Assembly: GCF_902459465.1 (NCBI RefSeq)
Contig: NC_047070.1
Coordinates: 8,910,001-8,974,000 of the forward strand
Direction: 5' to 3'
DNA length: 64,000 nt
DNA from: Asterias rubens
Lineage: Eukaryota; Echinodermata; Asteroidea; Forcipulatida; Asteriidae
Part shown: positions 44,201-49,851 of the stretch, piece after piece
Position numbering within the stretch: position 1 is the stretch's first letter
Layout: every line of letters begins with the position of its first letter
Translations under genes and position numbers: made by a program
The notes under the pieces: model-generated
The model's database searches: none
The model's input: the letters and a program-made list of their open reading frames with translations, nothing else
What the model was told of the DNA's origin: nothing

Positions 44201-45171
44201 CATTTTTATGAAACTTGCGCATAAGAAATGAATAATTGTTATTTATTTTTTATTTTATTTTTTTATTTTATGCAAGTCGCCAGACACACAAGGCCTGAAA
44301 GCCACTTCAAGGTGTGGGCTACAACTATTTTTGTCCAGAGGCCGTTATCACCTACTCCTAGGGCTGAAACAAGGTTACCCCTTTTACAGTCCATACGGAT
44401 GTAGACTTGGGTATCATCAGTCCGAAGCCTGGCCAGTAGAGCAGAAAGCACTACCTCCCCAATTTTATGATAAATGGCTGGCTTTAACATGTTCTGCACC
44501 ACTTTTTCCCCAAGTCACACATATGGGTTTGGCTCTGGCTTAGGAACTGGTTTAGGCTCCCTCAGCAATTTTGAAAAAAATACCCTTTCAGTTCAAAGCT
44601 TCAAACAGGCAGATGGAGCCTAAATCCTACCTGGTCCATGCTTCCTGTGAAATGCAACACGAATGATATGTGTTAGCACTGGGTGTGTTCATTTAGCTTC
44701 CCTGGGTCATCCCCAGTCTGCCCCATTGCGTTCGAATAGCTTTTGACGTCATTCCAGGGGCTCACCCAGGTCAGCCCCAGGTGCCCTGCTTGTGGAGTGG
44801 GTCACTTGGGGGCTGGCCCCAGGTAAACGACTCCACTACGAGAGCGGTGAGTGGTCGTTTGTTTAGCTCTTATCAGGGGCTCACCCGAGTGAGCACCGTG
44901 GGGTAGACCCAGGGAAGCTAAAACAACGCACCCAGTGTATTCAGTACATAAATTATTACAAGTGTGGGATTCGAACCCGCAACCTTTAGAGTTCTAGAGC
45001 AGAGTCATACCAGCTACCAACACTGGCAAGACTAAAAACAATAAAAAGGTATCTGTGCGTATTTGTTTTTTCTTCTAGGATCACGATGATGCAGTTATTC
45101 AGAAATCGAAGCATCGACACAACGTCAACAGTAAACGAGAATTTGTTGATGGTCAATGGAGAACATTATGA
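17139..45171 (+). CDS. TRPV-family cation channel
   Basis: Coding exons: 17139-17523, 23558 (or 23564)-23734, 29301-29490, 32215-32368, 33079-33330, 34583-34741, 35094-35201, 36167-36274, 36998-37152, 39159-39268, 40432-40571, 41528-41644, 44030-44161 and 45079-45171. Phases agree throughout, giving about 759 aa. Ankyrin repeats lie in about residues 145-345 ([53 protein letters not shown]). Six membrane segments follow: S1 [20 protein letters not shown]2 near 480-500, S3 [16 protein letters not shown]4 near 540-560, S4-S5 linker [17 protein letters not shown]5, pore [16 protein letters not shown], and S6 [20 protein letters not shown]. The NLLIAMMG gate is a TRPV hallmark. The S1-S2 loop has an N-glycosylation site (NGT). 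The closest look is to invertebrate TRPV5/6- or OSM-9-like channels. A small extra exon may exist near 22323. Confidence 0.92.
18088..18262. mobile_element. TATTGCACGGCTAATATC-family repeat, copy 2
   Basis: Shorter relative of 6449-6680, lacking an internal segment of about 50 bp. It lies in TRPV intron 1. The flanks 17570-18085 show nothing recognisable. Confidence 0.65.
18381..18560. mobile_element. GCTTAGCA-type palindromic MITE
   Basis: Contains CTGGGCCCTTAAGCAGAAAA, TTGCTTAGCAATTTTCTG and the inverted half AAGTAGATGAAATTGGGC. It lies in TRPV intron 1. From 18560 to 19860 the intron is AT-rich with no feature I can support. Confidence 0.55.
19860..19985 (+). repeat. Short tandem duplication (~65-bp unit)
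   Basis: The block AGGCCTCACTGCCTCCAATA with its flanks occurs twice, at 19875 and 19942. Confidence 0.85.
20201..20330 (-). mobile_element. Retroelement tail with (ATT)n microsatellite
   Basis: A pure ATT run covers 20201-20256 and leads into TTATTCGGCCAGTGTCAAAC, which resembles the TTATTCGGCCAAACAC segment at 660. Orientation suggests a minus-strand element with an (AAT)n tail. The poly-Asn ORF here is an artefact of this run. Confidence 0.6.
20750..21400 (+). repeat. Local duplication, ~455-bp spacing, with a third partial copy
   Basis: Blocks ACAATGTT.TACAACCTTTAA, GCTTATGGATGCAGTGAGG and ATTGAGTAATTTAAAAGGC occur at 20790-20940 and again at 21245-21395. A fragment lies at 21050-21110. 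Between them is GCTTAGCA-type MITE sequence (20950-21020, 21120-21170). Confidence 0.75.
21571..21695 (+). mobile_element. tRNA-derived SINE, family S2
   Basis: A-box-like GATAGGTCAGTTGCTAGAGG, then ATCCGGAGGTTGTTGG, B box GGTTCGAATCTC, and the ending TCTTTGTTCAACCCC. Minus-strand copies lie at 32870, 50650, 54298 and 54610. Confidence 0.75.
21697..22035 (-). mobile_element. MITE family C, copy in TRPV intron 1
   Basis: Carries GTTGCTGGCAGTGTAAGC, CTCAGTGAGCGAAAAACTCC and ATATTTCAAGGGATGTTTT, in inverse order to the copies at 27722 and 45203. A solo end with TTCTGTAATGTTC is at 22245-22270. Confidence 0.75.
22323..22465 (+). CDS. Candidate extra TRPV exon (first ankyrin helix)
   Basis: After the acceptor CATGCAG, the frame that joins exon 1 in phase 1 reads [20 protein letters not shown] then HFGDLKRW. 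This fits the helix that precedes the first ankyrin GET...LH motif in TRPVs. A donor that restores the frame of the next exon (ATTG|GTTGAT at 22465) is weak and would add about 20 residues of unconvincing sequence. Part of the segment is repeated near 22760-22900 in a TTGA-rich duplication, which may have damaged the real donor. Treat it as a candidate only. Confidence 0.4.
22465..22870. repeat. (TTGA)n-rich duplicated segment
   Basis: TTGATTGATTGA runs occur at 22465-22535 and 22745-22865, each next to ACATTGGAGA and CCACTTTGGG blocks, indicating a local duplication with a 230-bp spacer. Confidence 0.75.
23006..23373 (+). mobile_element. MITE family A, copy 3
   Basis: Ends TTAAAGACACTGGACACCTT and ATAGTGTCCAGTGCCTTTAA, flanked by TTAA on both sides. 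The interior has the usual CTTGTCACACGAAGTTGTG and AGAGGGAGCCGTTTCTCAC blocks. It ends about 185 bp before TRPV exon 2. Confidence 0.9.
23447..23460 (+). repeat. G14 homopolymer upstream of TRPV exon 2
   Basis: Follows TTGTTTAG, so it looks like an acceptor followed by G's. The real acceptor is 100 bp downstream. Confidence 0.9.
23775..23975 (+). mobile_element. SINE family S1, 5' half
   Basis: TGTGGCTTATCAGTTATTAA, GATCAGCAGAGTATGGGTTC and TTTAGCAAGACACTTAACCG match the S1 head and body. The copy breaks off near AAAAGAACCCAGAG. It starts 40 bp after the TRPV exon 2 donor. Confidence 0.8.
24604..24987 (+). mobile_element. MITE family A, copy 4
   Basis: From AAGGCACTCGACACCTTTGG to AAAGTGTCCACTGCCTTTAA, full length. 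The 23980-24600 stretch before it holds a duplicated CACCAAGTGAGGAT block but no gene. Confidence 0.9.
25470..25719. mobile_element. GCTTAGCA-type MITE, complete fold-back copy
   Basis: Arms CAGGGCCCAATTTCATAGAG and its complement near 25719 extend inward about 90 bp, including GCTAAGCACAAAAATTTGC, with a loop of about 60 bp. This is the best-preserved copy of the family in the window. Confidence 0.85.
25835..26060. mobile_element. Inverted-repeat element with TTATAAG motifs
   Basis: CCTATTGG.GGAGAGTGCGTCA and CCTATTGGTTGAGAGCAACGG are repeated, and CTTATAAG recurs at both ends of 25949-26050. Decayed and non-coding. Confidence 0.45.
26195..26380. mobile_element. Fold-back family H, copy 1
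   Basis: Arms of about 50 bp (GGTTTTCAACTAGTGGTTTA and TAAACCACTAGTTGAAAACC) flank CCTCGACTTCGTCTCGG. Outer GAATGGGAATCAAAGTGTG is shared with the copy at 36652. Confidence 0.8.
26892..27250 (+). mobile_element. MITE family A, copy 5
   Basis: From GTAACTAATGGTAATTGTCA to ACTGAGTGTCCACTGCCTTTA. The left terminus is degraded. Confidence 0.85.
27722..28112 (+). mobile_element. MITE family C, complete copy
   Basis: Ends TTAAAGGAACGTTACAGAAT and ATTCTGTAATGTTCCTTTAA form about 20-bp inverted repeats with TTAA flanks. The interior includes CTTGAAATATTTCTGTCTG and GCTCAGTGAGCGTTTTATTC. Confidence 0.9.
28586..28983 (+). mobile_element. MITE family A, copy 6
   Basis: From CTAAAGGCAGTGGACACTAT to TAGTGTCCACTGCCTTTAA, full length. 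It ends about 320 bp before TRPV exon 3. Confidence 0.9.
29690..30562 (+). repeat. 38-bp minisatellite, 22 units, with an inverted leading unit
   Basis: The unit TAGGGTCGAAACGTCAGGCC + ATTCGAGAAAGACTCTGC repeats with an exact 38-bp period from about 29744 to 30556, with only scattered substitutions. It is preceded by one inverted unit (GGCCTGACGTTTCGACCCTA, 29695-29718), so the array begins head to head. It lies in the TRPV intron between 29490 and 32215. There are no spacers, so it is not a CRISPR array. Confidence 0.95.
30931..31291. mobile_element. Two adjacent MITE family F copies
   Basis: 30931-31077 runs from GGGGTTGATTTCACAAAGAT to CTTTGTGAATCCACCCC, and 31105-31291 from GGGGTGGATTTCAAAAAGAG to TTTGTGAAAATCGACCCC. 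The second contains four near-perfect 18-bp units of TAGGACTAGTCCTAAGT. Confidence 0.85.
31775..31935 (+). mobile_element. Non-LTR retrotransposon C-terminal relic
   Basis: The plus strand reads [20 protein letters not shown] then KSIEA, the RxSxTxxxFKxxLKTYLF ending typical of L2/CR1-type polyproteins, closing with a stop at AATCAATAA. Confidence 0.65.
31905..31970 (+). pseudogene. Partial duplicate of the start of TRPV exon 4
   Basis: The acceptor and first 22 bases of the exon at 32215 (TTTAG|GTTGACGTACTGGGG + AGAGACT) recur exactly here, with similar preceding intron (AACAAAATCAAT..., GTTGATTT). Similarity stops after AGAGACT, where GTAGGT follows. It would shift the frame if spliced in. 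Confidence 0.8.
32040..32092 (+). repeat. Solo diverged copy of the 38-bp unit end
   Basis: AAAAGACTCTGGTATGGTC and CTTTTGCATTACC match the minisatellite unit plus the flank that lies outside its inverted leading unit (TTTTTTGCATTTACACC in reverse at 29675-29690). Confidence 0.55.
32690..32866 (+). mobile_element. SINE 3' end with ATT tail
   Basis: Ends TGCGCTATATAAGAACTAAA then (ATT)n, the ending used by the tRNA-derived SINEs here. The upstream body resembles none of the other copies closely. Confidence 0.55.
32870..33015 (-). mobile_element. SINE family S2, minus copy
   Basis: The reverse complement has A box TAGCTCAGTTGGTAGAGTG and B box GGTTCGAGTCCC. It ends 60 bp before TRPV exon 5. 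Confidence 0.8.
33340..33605 (+). mobile_element. SINE family S1, 3' body
   Basis: TTTGGTCCCTTGCGTCGTGT, GGGTTTGCCCCGTTGTTCCT and the GCGCCTTGGGCTTCACTGAG region follow the order of the S1 body at 7540-7780. It starts 10 bp after the TRPV exon 5 donor. Confidence 0.65.
33671..33683 (+). repeat. C13 homopolymer
   Basis: Homopolymer in a TRPV intron. The adjoining 33690-34330 stretch shows nothing I can name. Confidence 0.9.
34335..34545 (+). mobile_element. Non-LTR retrotransposon 3' end (CR1/L2-type)
   Basis: The plus strand translates to [20 protein letters not shown] then [15 protein letters not shown] and a stop, the canonical C-terminus of CR1/L2 polyproteins. A short 3' UTR and (ATT)n follow. 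It ends 38 bp before TRPV exon 6. Confidence 0.85.
35378..35551. mobile_element. MITE family F, complete copy
   Basis: GGGGTCGATTTTACAAAGAG to AGAGTTTTGTGAAATCGAC. The centre carries AAGGTCTGCATGCTACAGTG, shared with 43534 and 51886. A GCTTAGCA-type fragment precedes it at 35230-35290. Confidence 0.85.
36652..36845. mobile_element. Fold-back family H, copy 2
   Basis: GGGCATTTATGAATGGGAAT matches copy 1. The arms GGGTCGTTGCCGTGCGCTAA / CACACGGCAATTCGACCC flank the CTCGCCTTCGGCTCGGG loop. Confidence 0.75.
37207..37592 (-). mobile_element. MITE family A, copy 7
   Basis: From TTAAAGGCAGTGGACACTAT to TTACCAATAGTGTC, minus relative to copies 3-6. It starts 55 bp after the TRPV S4-exon donor. Confidence 0.9.
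37635..37905 (-). mobile_element. SINE family S3, minus copy
   Basis: The reverse complement holds GGTGGTCTAGTTGGTAAGAC and GGGTTCGAAACCC. Both flanks carry ACCGATGTGTGTTAGC-like sequence. Confidence 0.75.
38040..38665 (+). pseudogene. Two tandem diverged copies of the TRPV S4-S5 linker exon with upstream intron
   Basis: Units of about 240 bp start at CCACTATGGTCTACAAAG (38098), CCACTATGGATTCCCAAA (38343) and CCACTTTAGATTCCAAAA (38581). Each continues through CAGATTAAAC, a TTAATAGATGC block and ATTTCTGACCATT into exon-like sequence. Copy 1 (38272-38345) reads [18 protein letters not shown] in frame, but its acceptor CAG has become CAA. Copy 2 (38511-38586) keeps GCAG but gains one base that shifts the frame to a stop. 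The third unit, split by a SINE, ends in the working exon at 39159. Confidence 0.88.
38665..39073 (-). mobile_element. SINE family S1, minus full-length copy inside the duplicated unit
   Basis: The reverse complement begins GTCGTGGCCGAGTGGTTAAG (A box), has GATCAGCAGAGTGTGG, and ends GCTATATAAGACTTC. It splits the third unit of the exon-duplication array between CTGCTAAAAAACC and TTATACTACATTTAG. Confidence 0.85.
39314..39701 (-). mobile_element. MITE family A, copy 8
   Basis: From TTAAAGGCAGTGGACTCTAT to ATAGTGTCCATTGTCTTTAA. It starts 46 bp after the linker exon donor of TRPV. Confidence 0.9.
40051..40410 (-). mobile_element. SINE-like repeat with AAT tail
   Basis: Starts with AATAATAATAATTAAATAAT and TATAGTGCGCCGGTATCCAC, the inverted form of the CGCTATAA...ATT tail used by the SINEs here. 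It fills the intron up to about 20 bp before the pore exon. It is a single copy in the window, so the boundaries are uncertain. Confidence 0.5.
41190..41505 (+). mobile_element. MITE family A, truncated copy 9
   Basis: Starts ATGACAGTGGACACTATTGG and loses its 3' terminus near TATGCTAATAATTAATTTG. It ends about 22 bp before the TRPV S6 exon, so its edge borders the polypyrimidine tract. Confidence 0.85.
41695..42158. mobile_element. MITE family F with a nested insertion
   Basis: Family F ends (CAGCCGATTTCACAATACGC and AGAGTTTAGTGAAATCAACG) bracket a duplicated F left part and a foreign block at about 41865-42095. That block has two copies of GAGTTGTCCCTCATATGGCT and AAAGAGTG motifs. A relative of the foreign block is at 60500-60560. 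Confidence 0.75.
42380..42763 (+). mobile_element. MITE family A, copy 10
   Basis: From CTAAACACTGGACACTATTG to TTGTGTCAACTGCCTTTAA, full length, in the intron before the exon at 44030. Confidence 0.9.
42870..43400 (+). repeat. Local duplication with ~380-bp spacing plus (GAATTAAAAA)n
   Basis: AAATTTGCTCA.TTGATTTACC, CTTGTGGTTTAATGCT and TTTA.TTTCAGTGATAAATT recur at 42890-43005 and 43285-43395. Between them 43077-43141 is a run of GAATTAAAAA units. Confidence 0.75.
43534..43708. mobile_element. MITE family F, complete copy
   Basis: GCCGTCGATTTCACCAAACT to CTTTGTGAAATCGACCCC, inverted ends, with AGCATGCAGACCTTAAG in the centre. Confidence 0.85.
44235..44545 (-). mobile_element. Probable minus-strand retroelement 3' region
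   Basis: A T-rich run (TTTATTTTTTATTTTATTTT) followed by unique sequence is what a minus-strand copy with an A-rich tail would look like. Similar T-rich starts occur at 56411. No coding match. Confidence 0.35.
44677..44937. mobile_element. DNA-transposon-like element with 31-bp inverted ends
   Basis: CACTGGGTGTGTTCATTTAG + CTTCCCTGGGT and the complement at 44907-44937 match at about 27 of 31 positions. The GC-rich interior repeats GGGGCTCACCC. It is in the last TRPV intron. Termini resemble CACTGGGTG-type non-autonomous elements; superfamily unassigned. Confidence 0.8.
44955..45030 (-). mobile_element. SINE family S3 head fragment
   Basis: GGGATTCGAACCCGCAACCT and TCTAGAGCAGAGTCATACCA are the inverted B- and A-box region. 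It ends about 50 bp before the last TRPV exon. Confidence 0.6.
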
Positions 45172-45202
45172 AGGTAGACCTCCAAGTGTAGGCTATGGAT
45201 TA

Positions 45203-45595
45203 CAGGAACGTTACAGAATTGGTCAGACACAAAATCGTGAAGATCACAGATTTTCATCAAACTTACACGGTCTAATGATGATGATAGTAGAAAACATCCC
45301 TTGAAATATTTCTGTCTGCAATTTCATATTTGATGAGAAATAAATAATCTATTTTTCGCATTTGGAGTTCATCGCTCAATGAGCGTTTTAATAATTTGTT
45401 TGTTTGCATCAATGTCATGCAAAATGTGTAATTGGTTTTTCACTATTTTCACTATTCTCTCGTGACCCGGATGGCCAATCGATCCCAAACTTCTACAGGT
45501 GTGTCAGTTTTTGTATATGGTGGATTACATAAAGTGCTTACACTGCCAGCAACTTTTTTTGCTAGCAAAACCAATTCTGTAATTTTCCTTTAAAG
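45203..45595 (+). mobile_element. MITE family C, complete copy in the TRPV 3' UTR
   Basis: Starts GGAACGTTACAGAATTGGTC 32 bp after the TRPV stop codon and ends CAATTCTGTAATTTTCCTTT. Confidence 0.88.
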
Positions 45596-46015
45596 CGCAA
45601 CAGGCGCAAGATATGCAACTTATAACTTATAACTGTGAAGATTGTATATTGCAACAGGGGCTAGATAACGGTGAAGATCTTATATTGCAACAGGGCAAGA
45701 TGTGCAACTTAGGCTTAAATGTGGAGTATGCACTGGACGCCATTTCAGTAAGCGACACTTTTGATGCGACAATAGAGTTCAGACAATAACCTTTGCTATC
45801 AATGCGCTTACCGCAATGGTATCCATGTTGTACTTAAAGTTTTAACAATAGATAGAGCTGCGGTTGCCTATCTTGCGCCTTACGATCTTCGACTGTGACG
45901 CCCTGGATATGGCATTGTTTTGAGGGGGGAAAATGTTGATAATACAGGTTTATCATTAAAATGTTCCTGAAAATAAAATAAATGTATGTAATATTAACAT
46001 AAAAATTAGCATTTT

Positions 46016-46331
46016 GTTGGCGTAAAAGCTTACTTGGTATTGAGCAATGGGAGCGTTGGATAGTATAAAACATTGTGGGGAAACGGCTCCCTCTGAAGTA
46101 GGCCTAATGTAGTTTTTGAGAAAGAGGTAATTTCTCAATCGAATAATAAAAGATCTGAAAGCACACAAAGTAAGGCAACAAGGGTCTTTGTTCTTGCATT
46201 AATCTCTTGCAAATTTGACGACTAATTGAGTCAAAATTTTCACTGACTTGTTATTTTATGCATATGCTGGGATGTACACCAAGGAGGAATACTGGTCTTT
46301 GACAATTCACAAACATGTCCAGTGCCTTAAG
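46016..46331 (-). mobile_element. MITE family A, partial copy 11
   Basis: Lacks the first 25 bp. The interior and the right end (ACATGTCCAGTGCCTTAAGG) remain. 45600-46010 contains a doubled GTGAAGAT.TTATATTGCAAC block but no gene. Confidence 0.8.
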
Positions 46332-46394
46332 GAATTAATAGAATGGCTAAGTGATTCATGCATGTGGACACATATGCATTCTATATCAAATGCT

Positions 46395-46440
46395 TTTCAA
46401 AGACCAACTCGACCGATCCAAGGCAACGTGTTCCTTTAAT
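46395..46440. mobile_element. Solo end of MITE family E
   Basis: CAAAGACCAACTCGACCGAT and AAGGCAACGTGTTCCTTTAA match the right end of 13461-13829. Confidence 0.75.
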
Positions 46441-46727
46441 TGTCCGGCATTTCAAATAATTCTCTTTGTACAGTTATACTGTGAGATTGTAAATAAGGCT
46501 CTGTTGTAGTTAAAGAAAATGTTGTTGCAAGACTAAGTGTAGGTATTGTTTCAGTGTTAGTTAAAGCTGTCATTCAAGACAAATAATATAATATATCTTG
46601 AAAATTGAATCAAAGGACCATAATCGGTATGAAGTCATTACACCGAGCTGCCTTGCAGCTGCCTATTTAATGCAGTTATGGGGAAAAAATGTCAAATTAA
46701 AAAAAAACAATTAATAGTGTGGCTCTT

Positions 46728-46753
46728 CCCCCCCCCCCCCCCCCCCCCCCCCC
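46728..46753 (+). repeat. C26 homopolymer
   Basis: The longest homopolymer in the window, in the convergent gap between the TRPV gene and the large minus-strand gene. Confidence 0.95.
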
Positions 46754-47392
46754 GAAGTATCATTCTAAGATGGTTATTACAACGATTTTCAGAATGGTGC
46801 TCCAATAGGTTGGTTTCAACATGGAGGTAGAAATCATTCTCCATGCTTTCAAGTAGAGCAAAAAAAAATGTATGATTGACTTAAATATGGCTCAAAAGAA
46901 TAAATAGATTACCACTTATATATACTGTTAAAAGGTTTGATTATGACAATTACCAAAACATATGTAAACATCATGTCACAAAATGTACAAGTTTAATGCC
47001 CCCCCCCAAAAAAAAATAAAAAAAGTTTGGCTTTTCCCCCAAAACATTTAAATATATTTTCTCCTAGCATAGATGTCAAAGAGACCAAATGTGTCGAGCA
47101 TAATATTAAAGAAATAATGATTTCTGTTTTAATTCGCCCTACCAAAATAATTTCTCTTTCGGAGCACATTGTACCAAACAATTTTCAGGGGGTCTAATAG
47201 AAACACAAGCGATGGTGGGCTTTTCAACGATACAAATTCCCAACCAGTAGATGTAGTATATGTTTACGGTCCGTTTACGAACTTCATGGGCGAGCTCAAA
47301 CGAGTTTGATTGGAATGGTGCTCCAGAACTTTGAGCCTGCTCAAAATTTTCGCCGACCATCCCATCCTGCAATTGGATGGAGTGGCAATGTA

Positions 47393-47740
47393 CCCTAAAA
47401 GGTGTATGACAAAAAACACACAGTCCACAGATTTACACTAAACTTACAGTTTGAAGATAATGATAGTAGAAAGCTTCCCTGAAAATATTACATGCTGAGG
47501 TGCTGTAGTTTTTGGGAAATTAGTAAAACAAGGTCATGAAAATAGTTTTTCGTCTTGTGAGACAAAAACTATTTTAAGCATTTACAAAAGGTATTTTCAT
47601 GACTGTTTTACTCATTTCTCAAAAACTACAGCACCTCGGTAAATAATATTTGAAGGGAAGCTTTCCACTATCATTATCTTCAAACCCTGTAAGTTTAATG
47701 TAAATTTATGGACATTTTGAAAAAGTACCTGGCATACATG
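47393..47740. mobile_element. MITE family D, copy 1
   Basis: From CCTAAAAGGTGTATGACAAA to GACATTTTGAAAAAGTACCT. Palindromic: GATAATGATAGTAGAAAGCT and GCTTTCCACTATCATTATCT face each other, and the centre is CGTCTTGTGAGACAAAA. The second copy is at 63220-63580. Confidence 0.85.
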
Positions 47741-47749
47741 TACTCTGAA

Positions 47750-48830
47750 CAGATTTGCTGAAATGGGATGAAACTAGGTACAGCTAATATTAGGCTACAA
47801 TCATCCTGTTTACAGACAACTCGTACCAGAATTTAAATCAATACCGTAATTTATAGACATTTCTGGGCAAATCTGTACTTTAATACCCAGTAGACCAAGT
47901 CCAATTCACGATTTTCTTAGTTTGGTGCGACCCAGCCTACATAGCCAAGTGCACCTTACAAAAAAAATATCCATAATCTGTGTCACAAAGACAATAAAAC
48001 ACAACGTACACGATACATTTTTTGGGGCAATAAGATTTATTTATAGGTCTTTCTGCCATACATATAACTGATAAATAATATTGTAATTATGTGTGTAATC
48101 AAGTGCAAACGTGTAACTGTTATTTAAACCCATCCACTAAGTGCAACACATCTGTACAAATATCAAAACTAATACTCTTAAATCAACAACTTAAGTGTAG
48201 GTTTTACTTTTTACTAAATAGTTTCTCTAGATAATCAAATTTCTTTATATATTTATTATTTGTGAACATTCAAAAGTTTTAAACTATATTCAAATATTTT
48301 TTCTATTTTTTTTTGTTTTTACATACAGTTTTTAACCAGGGCAGTGACAAGTTAGATTTCTGTTCCTTTTTTGCTGCCTCTTTTTATAAATATATATATA
48401 TATCCGTTAACTTTTTTTAATATTTATTTTGTTTAAAATTTTTTAATATTTTCTCTTCATCTTTATATCAAGTGCCAATAATATTTGTGAAGGTTAAACT
48501 TCTGTGTGTGATCAGTTGGCATTTGGCAGAAGTCTATGTTTTCCTTGTGAGTTGGTTCAACTGGAAACTGTGGTATATCACAAATAGGTTTTATTGCTAA
48601 CAAAATACATCAAAAATGGCCGTTTTAAATTAACTGAAAGATATGGGGTAGCCTGGCAATCAACGTGCACTTGTGTTTTTATCCCGGACTTGATTAATAT
48701 GTACGAATTGGTTAACTGTTGTGATTCAAAATCTGTACTTGTCATACTGTATGTCTTTCAATCAAATGAACAGTGCATTCAAGAAACATTAAATAAATAA
48801 CGTACAATGGATTCTATAAAAAGTGTTGTT
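47750..48830 (+). promoter_or_regulatory. Repeat-free AT-rich segment, possible distal TRPV 3' UTR with poly(A) signal
   Basis: No repeat family recognised elsewhere enters this 1.1 kb, unlike nearly all neighbouring sequence. It closes with ATTAAATAAATAACGTACA (48788) followed about 25 bp later by GTGTTGTTTGTTC, a GU-rich downstream element. It could be the end of a 3.6-kb TRPV 3' UTR or of a shorter unannotated transcript. Inference only. Confidence 0.3.
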
Positions 48831-49010
48831 TGTTCATTTGCAACAAAGAGTGTGGCTAACTTCAAGACGCTAGGCAATTTTATCTGCAAAGGCCGTCTCT
48901 GCAGAATAAGCCATCTGCGTGTTAAGATTTGAATATGGTCTGGTACATGTCTAATGACAAGCTCGGTACCCACTTGAATTGCTCAAACTGAAGAGATGGT
49001 TACTTGCTTT

Positions 49011-49450
49011 GTCACATACTTCGGGCAGCAAACACCCATGCACAATTCCTAATGAAAGTGTATGGCACAATCATCTGGATACTGCTTTACAACCGCTTAC
49101 TAAGTCACATACTTCGGGCAGCGAAAACCTATGCACATACGAATGCAAGTGTATGGCACTATCATCTGGATACTGCTTTACAACCGCTTGCTAAGTCACA
49201 TACTTCGGGCAGCGAAAACCCATGCACATACGAATGCAAGTGTATGGCATGATCATCTGGATACTGCTTTACAACCGCTTGCTAAGTCACATAATTCGGG
49301 CAGCGAACACCCATGCACATACGAATGCAAGTGTATGGCACAATCATCTGGATATAGATTTACAACTGCTTGCTAAGTCACATACTTCGGGCAGTGAACA
49401 CCCATGCACAATTCCGAATGAAAGTGTATTGCTTTACAACCGCTTGCCCA
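49011..49450 (+). repeat. 91-bp tandem repeat, five units
   Basis: GTCACATACTTCGGGCAGCG starts at 49011, 49104, 49195, 49286 and 49377. Because 91 is not a multiple of 3, the same unit is read in all three frames, creating several overlapping look-alike ORFs (SHILRAANTHAHTN...). No start context or splice sites support coding. Confidence 0.95.
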
Positions 49451-49605
49451 AAGTCCTTTGACATGAGTAACTGTCTCTTTAGTCTGAAGTCTGAAGAATT
49501 TAAATGGAAGCGTTAACTTGTGACTTTTTTACAAATGTATCTCACAAAATTGCTTATTGTGTCATGTGGTTAAAGGGTCTTAATTACATAAGGCTTTTGA
49601 ATATC

Positions 49606-49824
49606 TTACACCCAGTTCAGACAGGCGGTCTAGAGTCACGAAAGATGGACTTTTGCAGTCATTCGGACCGACTCTGGGGTGTCTTGGTTTGAGACGGCGA
49701 TCTTGTCATGAGCCAAGCCTAAATTTTGAACATGAAACCAGCATTTTTTGGGGGACGATCCCGAGTCGCTCCAAATCTATTTGGTGTGGCGCAACTCTGG
49801 AGCGCCCGTGTGAACTGGGTGTAA
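49606..49824. mobile_element. Inverted-repeat element with TTACACCCAGTTCA ends
   Basis: TTACACCCAGTTCAGACAGG faces CGTGTGAACTGGGTGTAA 219 bp away. It sits 28 bp beyond the stop codon of the large minus-strand gene, so it probably lies in its 3' UTR. Confidence 0.8.
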
Positions 49825-49851
49825 GTGTCTATAATTTAATAGGTTTTCTTA

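Noticed and set aside
49004..49461. Repeat-peptide ORFs (SHILRAANTHAHTN...)
   Set aside because: They arise in three frames from a 91-bp tandem repeat, with no splice sites or family support.
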